From Richelia sinica FACHB-800 (GTDB taxonomy: Bacteria; Cyanobacteriota; Cyanobacteriia; Cyanobacteriales; Nostocaceae), in NCBI RefSeq assembly GCF_014698825.1, contig NZ_JACJTT010000028.1:1-64000 (forward strand): DNA of 64,000 nucleotides, read 5' to 3'. The notes under the pieces are model-generated. The model ran no database searches. It saw only the letters and a program-made list of their open reading frames with translations, and was not told the DNA's origin. The position numbers and the translations under genes are program-made. Shown here in pieces: positions 62,108 through 64,000 of this stretch. The first letter of the stretch is position 1. Each line of letters starts with the position of its first letter.

Positions 62108-62284
62108 CTACTGGTCATTTAAGGAACCCTCACCCCATAATTTTATGAGGTTTGCGGCGTAATCATAATCCCCAGCAGCATTCTCAAAGGACAGGGCGTT
62201 CAACTCAAACTTTCGGTAATTGGTGGATTTATTCCCTCCTTTTCTTCCTTGATAAGGGGATACCTCGATAAAATCTGATACTTC
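62108..62284 (-). pseudogene. Open minus-strand fragment without a start codon
   Basis: The minus frame between two stops encodes EVSPYQGRKGGNKSTNYRKF, ELNALSFENAAGDYDYAANL and an end LWGEGSLNDQ. The composition looks like a real protein C-terminus, but no start codon exists in frame, so it is probably a remnant of an unidentified gene. The remainder of 62079-62440 shows only a 7-bp inverted repeat TTAAGAA/TTCTTAA at 62296-62316. Confidence 0.3.
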
Positions 62285-62440
62285 TCAGACATTCTTTAAG
62301 AAAGCGAAATTCTTAACAACCATCAAAAGCAGCGAAAAATCAGACCCTAAAGCCAAAAAGCAGCTTGTTACAGCTACTCAAATCAAAGCCAACTAGCGGC
62401 TACCCGATGAACAAAAACAAAACATCGAGGAAAGCCAGCC

Positions 62441-64000
62441 ATGTATCTACCAGAAAAACCCCAACCAAACCGCAAATCAAAACAGCGGAAATCTTACCAA
62501 ACCAGAATAGAACCCCACCAACCAGCCTCAGAGTTAGGAAAACGGTACATAAAATACTTCTGGCATCCTTGGAGTGCCATAGTTGCCCCAGCCCATAACC
62601 TCAACCGTAAACCAGACTGGAAAACAATAGACTATTACCTCCAGCCATCCCAACTGTGGGCAGACCATCAAAACACAAACAAACTCATAGGAGTACGCTT
62701 TAATTCCACCACCAGATACGCCACAATCGACCTAGATGCAGGAGGAGACAACCATAGCCTAGAAGCATATAGAAAAATCAAAGCAGCCCTAGAAGACATA
62801 GGCATAGTAGATACAGTCCCCATCCAATCAAGCTACAGCGGCGGCTACCACCTCATCATCCCCTTCAAAGTCAAAATACCCACCTTCAACCTAGCCTGCG
62901 CCCTACAACAAACCCTACAAGACGCAGGATTCAAAATTCGCCCAGGACACATAGAAATATTCCCCAACCCCAAACCCTGGGGAAAAAACACCATCACCAA
63001 CTACAACGCCATCCGCTGCCCCATGCAGCCAGGCAGCGGCGCATTCCTCCTAGATGACCACCTACAACCAATCAGCCACTCAGTAGGCACCTTCCTAGAC
63101 CATTGCGACCATGCAGCCCGACGGCAAGACCTAACCAAACTCAGATACGCCAGTGAAAAAGCCAGAAAGCGGCATACAAAAGAACAATATCGCCAAAAAC
63201 CAGGCATCAAAATCGAACAATGGCAAGCCGAATGGGAACAAATCATCGCCACAGGCTGGACAGACAGAGGACAAACAAACACCCTCCTACAAATCATCGT
63301 CGGTTACGGCATCGTATTTAAAGACCTAGAATCCGAAAACCTCGTGAAATACGCCGTAGAAACAGCCAGAAACGCCCCAGGATACACACAGTATTGCCAC
63401 CACCAACATCACATAGAAACCAGAGTTAGAGACTGGATAAAATGCACAATCAAACACCAATGGTATACCCCCTATGCCAGTCGTCCAAAACGCCCCCTAG
63501 GAACATTCATCAACACATATGCCCTAGCCATAGCAGGAGATAGCCAAACCGAAAATCATCAAAACCTAGACAACGTAATACCCTTTGAAAAAACAAAAAT
63601 CAGAAATCAGCAACGCAGTCAGCAGACCCAAAAACGCATAGAAGAAATAGTAAAATACTTAGACTCGCAAATACAAACAGAAAAAGAAACAAAAACAGAA
63701 TCAAGCCAAAGAATAACAGAGAGAAGTAAACAGATAAGTGCAGAATACAAACGCAGATACAACAGAACATTAAGCCCAAACACACTATACAAACACAGAC
63801 ACCTATGGCATCCCCAATGGTACATACCAGACCCTTGGGCAGAAAACAGCATAAAGCAAACAGATAACAGCCTGGATGAGAGCAGAAACCAAAGAAACAG
63901 CAAACAATCAGAAAATAGCGCAAACCCTTATCCAGAGAGCAATTACACACAGTTTGACCGAAAAAACGACATGGAAAAAAAAGAGATACATCAAAACCCT
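62441..64000 (+). CDS. Archaeo-eukaryotic primase-like replication protein (runs off window end)
   Basis: 520 residues are visible and the frame is still open at base 64000. The ATG has a GAGG site ten bases upstream, and the frame is closed by TGA at 62408. The N-terminal domain has the three AEP-primase motifs: IDLD with D97 and D99, SGGYH at 133-137, and IEIFPNP (171-177) followed by R192 in RCPMQPGSG. Such proteins serve as plasmid Rep/primase-polymerases, often with a C-terminal helicase, which would lie beyond the window. After about 210 the sequence is helical and basic with repeated RYNRTL / TLYKHRHLW-like segments. The + strand here is strikingly poor in T and rich in A and C, unlike its neighbours. 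Confidence 0.75.
   Translation, partial: MYLPEKPQPNRKSKQRKSYQTRIEPHQPASELGKRYIKYFWHPWSAIVAPAHNLNRKPDWKTIDYYLQPSQLWADHQNTNKLIGVRFNSTTRYATIDLDAGGDNHSLEAYRKIKAALEDIGIVDTVPIQSSYSGGYHLIIPFKVKIPTFNLACALQQTLQDAGFKIRPGHIEIFPNPKPWGKNTITNYNAIRCPMQPGSGAFLLDDHLQPISHSVGTFLDHCDHAARRQDLTKLRYASEKARKRHTKEQYRQKPGIKIEQWQAEWEQIIATGWTDRGQTNTLLQIIVGYGIVFKDLESENLVKYAVETARNAPGYTQYCHHQHHIETRVRDWIKCTIKHQWYTPYASRPKRPLGTFINTYALAIAGDSQTENHQNLDNVIPFEKTKIRNQQRSQQTQKRIEEIVKYLDSQIQTEKETKTESSQRITERSKQISAEYKRRYNRTLSPNTLYKHRHLWHPQWYIPDPWAENSIKQTDNSLDESRNQRNSKQSENSANPYPESNYTQFDRKNDMEKKEIHQNP

Noticed and set aside
63600-63950. Minus-strand ORFs of 94-116 residues at the end
   Set aside because: They are antisense to the primase-like gene, and their Cys/Phe/Leu-rich composition is due to the base skew.

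Overview
The window looks like part of a large plasmid or plasmid-like element from a filamentous, Nostoc-type cyanobacterium. The evidence is low GC, scattered HIP1 octamers (GCGATCGC, for example near 13588, 21408, 37504, 45450, 57047 and 61119), many short interspersed repeats of Nostocales type, and a gene set of conjugation, partition, replication and CRISPR adaptation functions. No rRNA or tRNA gene was seen. A chromosomal island cannot be excluded, because a rarA-type gene that is normally chromosomal is also present.

Layout. 1-2.4 kb: three secreted proteins (a ricin-type lectin, an unknown, a tandem-repeat protein); the first two share a roughly 70-bp upstream element. 2.8-8.0 kb: a CRISPR adaptation island with a reverse transcriptase-Cas1 fusion, a 19-repeat array, a second Cas1 lacking the expected catalytic glutamate, and Cas2. 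No effector or Cas6 gene is present. A solitary CRISPR-like repeat with its own terminator lies at 9402-9504. 8.2-10.2 kb: small genes (RelE/ParE-like, HTH, unknowns). 10.8-15.5 kb: an HTH regulator followed by a TPR-CHAT caspase-like protease. 15.9-20 kb: a beta-clamp-like protein with a basic tail, a methyltransferase and a RecD/Dda-like helicase.

20.5-32.8 kb: a minus-strand type IV secretion (conjugation) cluster with VirB9-, VirB10-, VirB8-, VirB6-, VirB5-, VirB3/B4- and VirB2-like products and an acidic coiled-coil protein. Relaxase and coupling protein are not in view. 33-37.3 kb: a 1411-residue WD40/Ig-like/WD40 membrane protein. 37.4-40.8 kb: the most striking gene, a large protein with the two-barrel signature of eukaryotic-type RNA-dependent RNA polymerases and YonO-like phage polymerases (an ADFDGD catalytic loop plus upstream motifs in the right order). 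It is divergent from a ribbon-helix-helix coiled-coil gene.

42-46.3 kb: SNF2-family helicase plus SWIM zinc-finger pair. 46.5-51.1 kb: Uma2-type nuclease, a TnpB remnant, a tyrosine recombinase and a RarA-methyltransferase fusion. 51.4-54.7 kb: HNH nuclease, an Rpn-family remnant, a GNAT pair, a small RHH protein and a ParB/plasmid-type DNA-binding protein. A 19-bp palindrome (TGTCCACAA-N-TTGTGGACA) occurs inside that last gene, beside the recombinase and near 15.7 kb; it may be a partition or operator site. 55-57.1 kb: a divergent two-component pair. 57.3-61.2 kb: Gp157-like protein, small genes, a PD-(D/E)XK-like protein and an HTH protein. 62.4 kb to the end: an archaeo-eukaryotic-primase-like replication protein that runs off the window.

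Together the genes describe an element that encodes its own replication and partition (primase-like Rep, beta clamp, ParB-like, recombinase, helicases), transfer (T4SS) and immunity memory (RT-Cas1 array), plus an unusual polymerase of unknown purpose. Functions are read from motifs by eye; no database search was possible.
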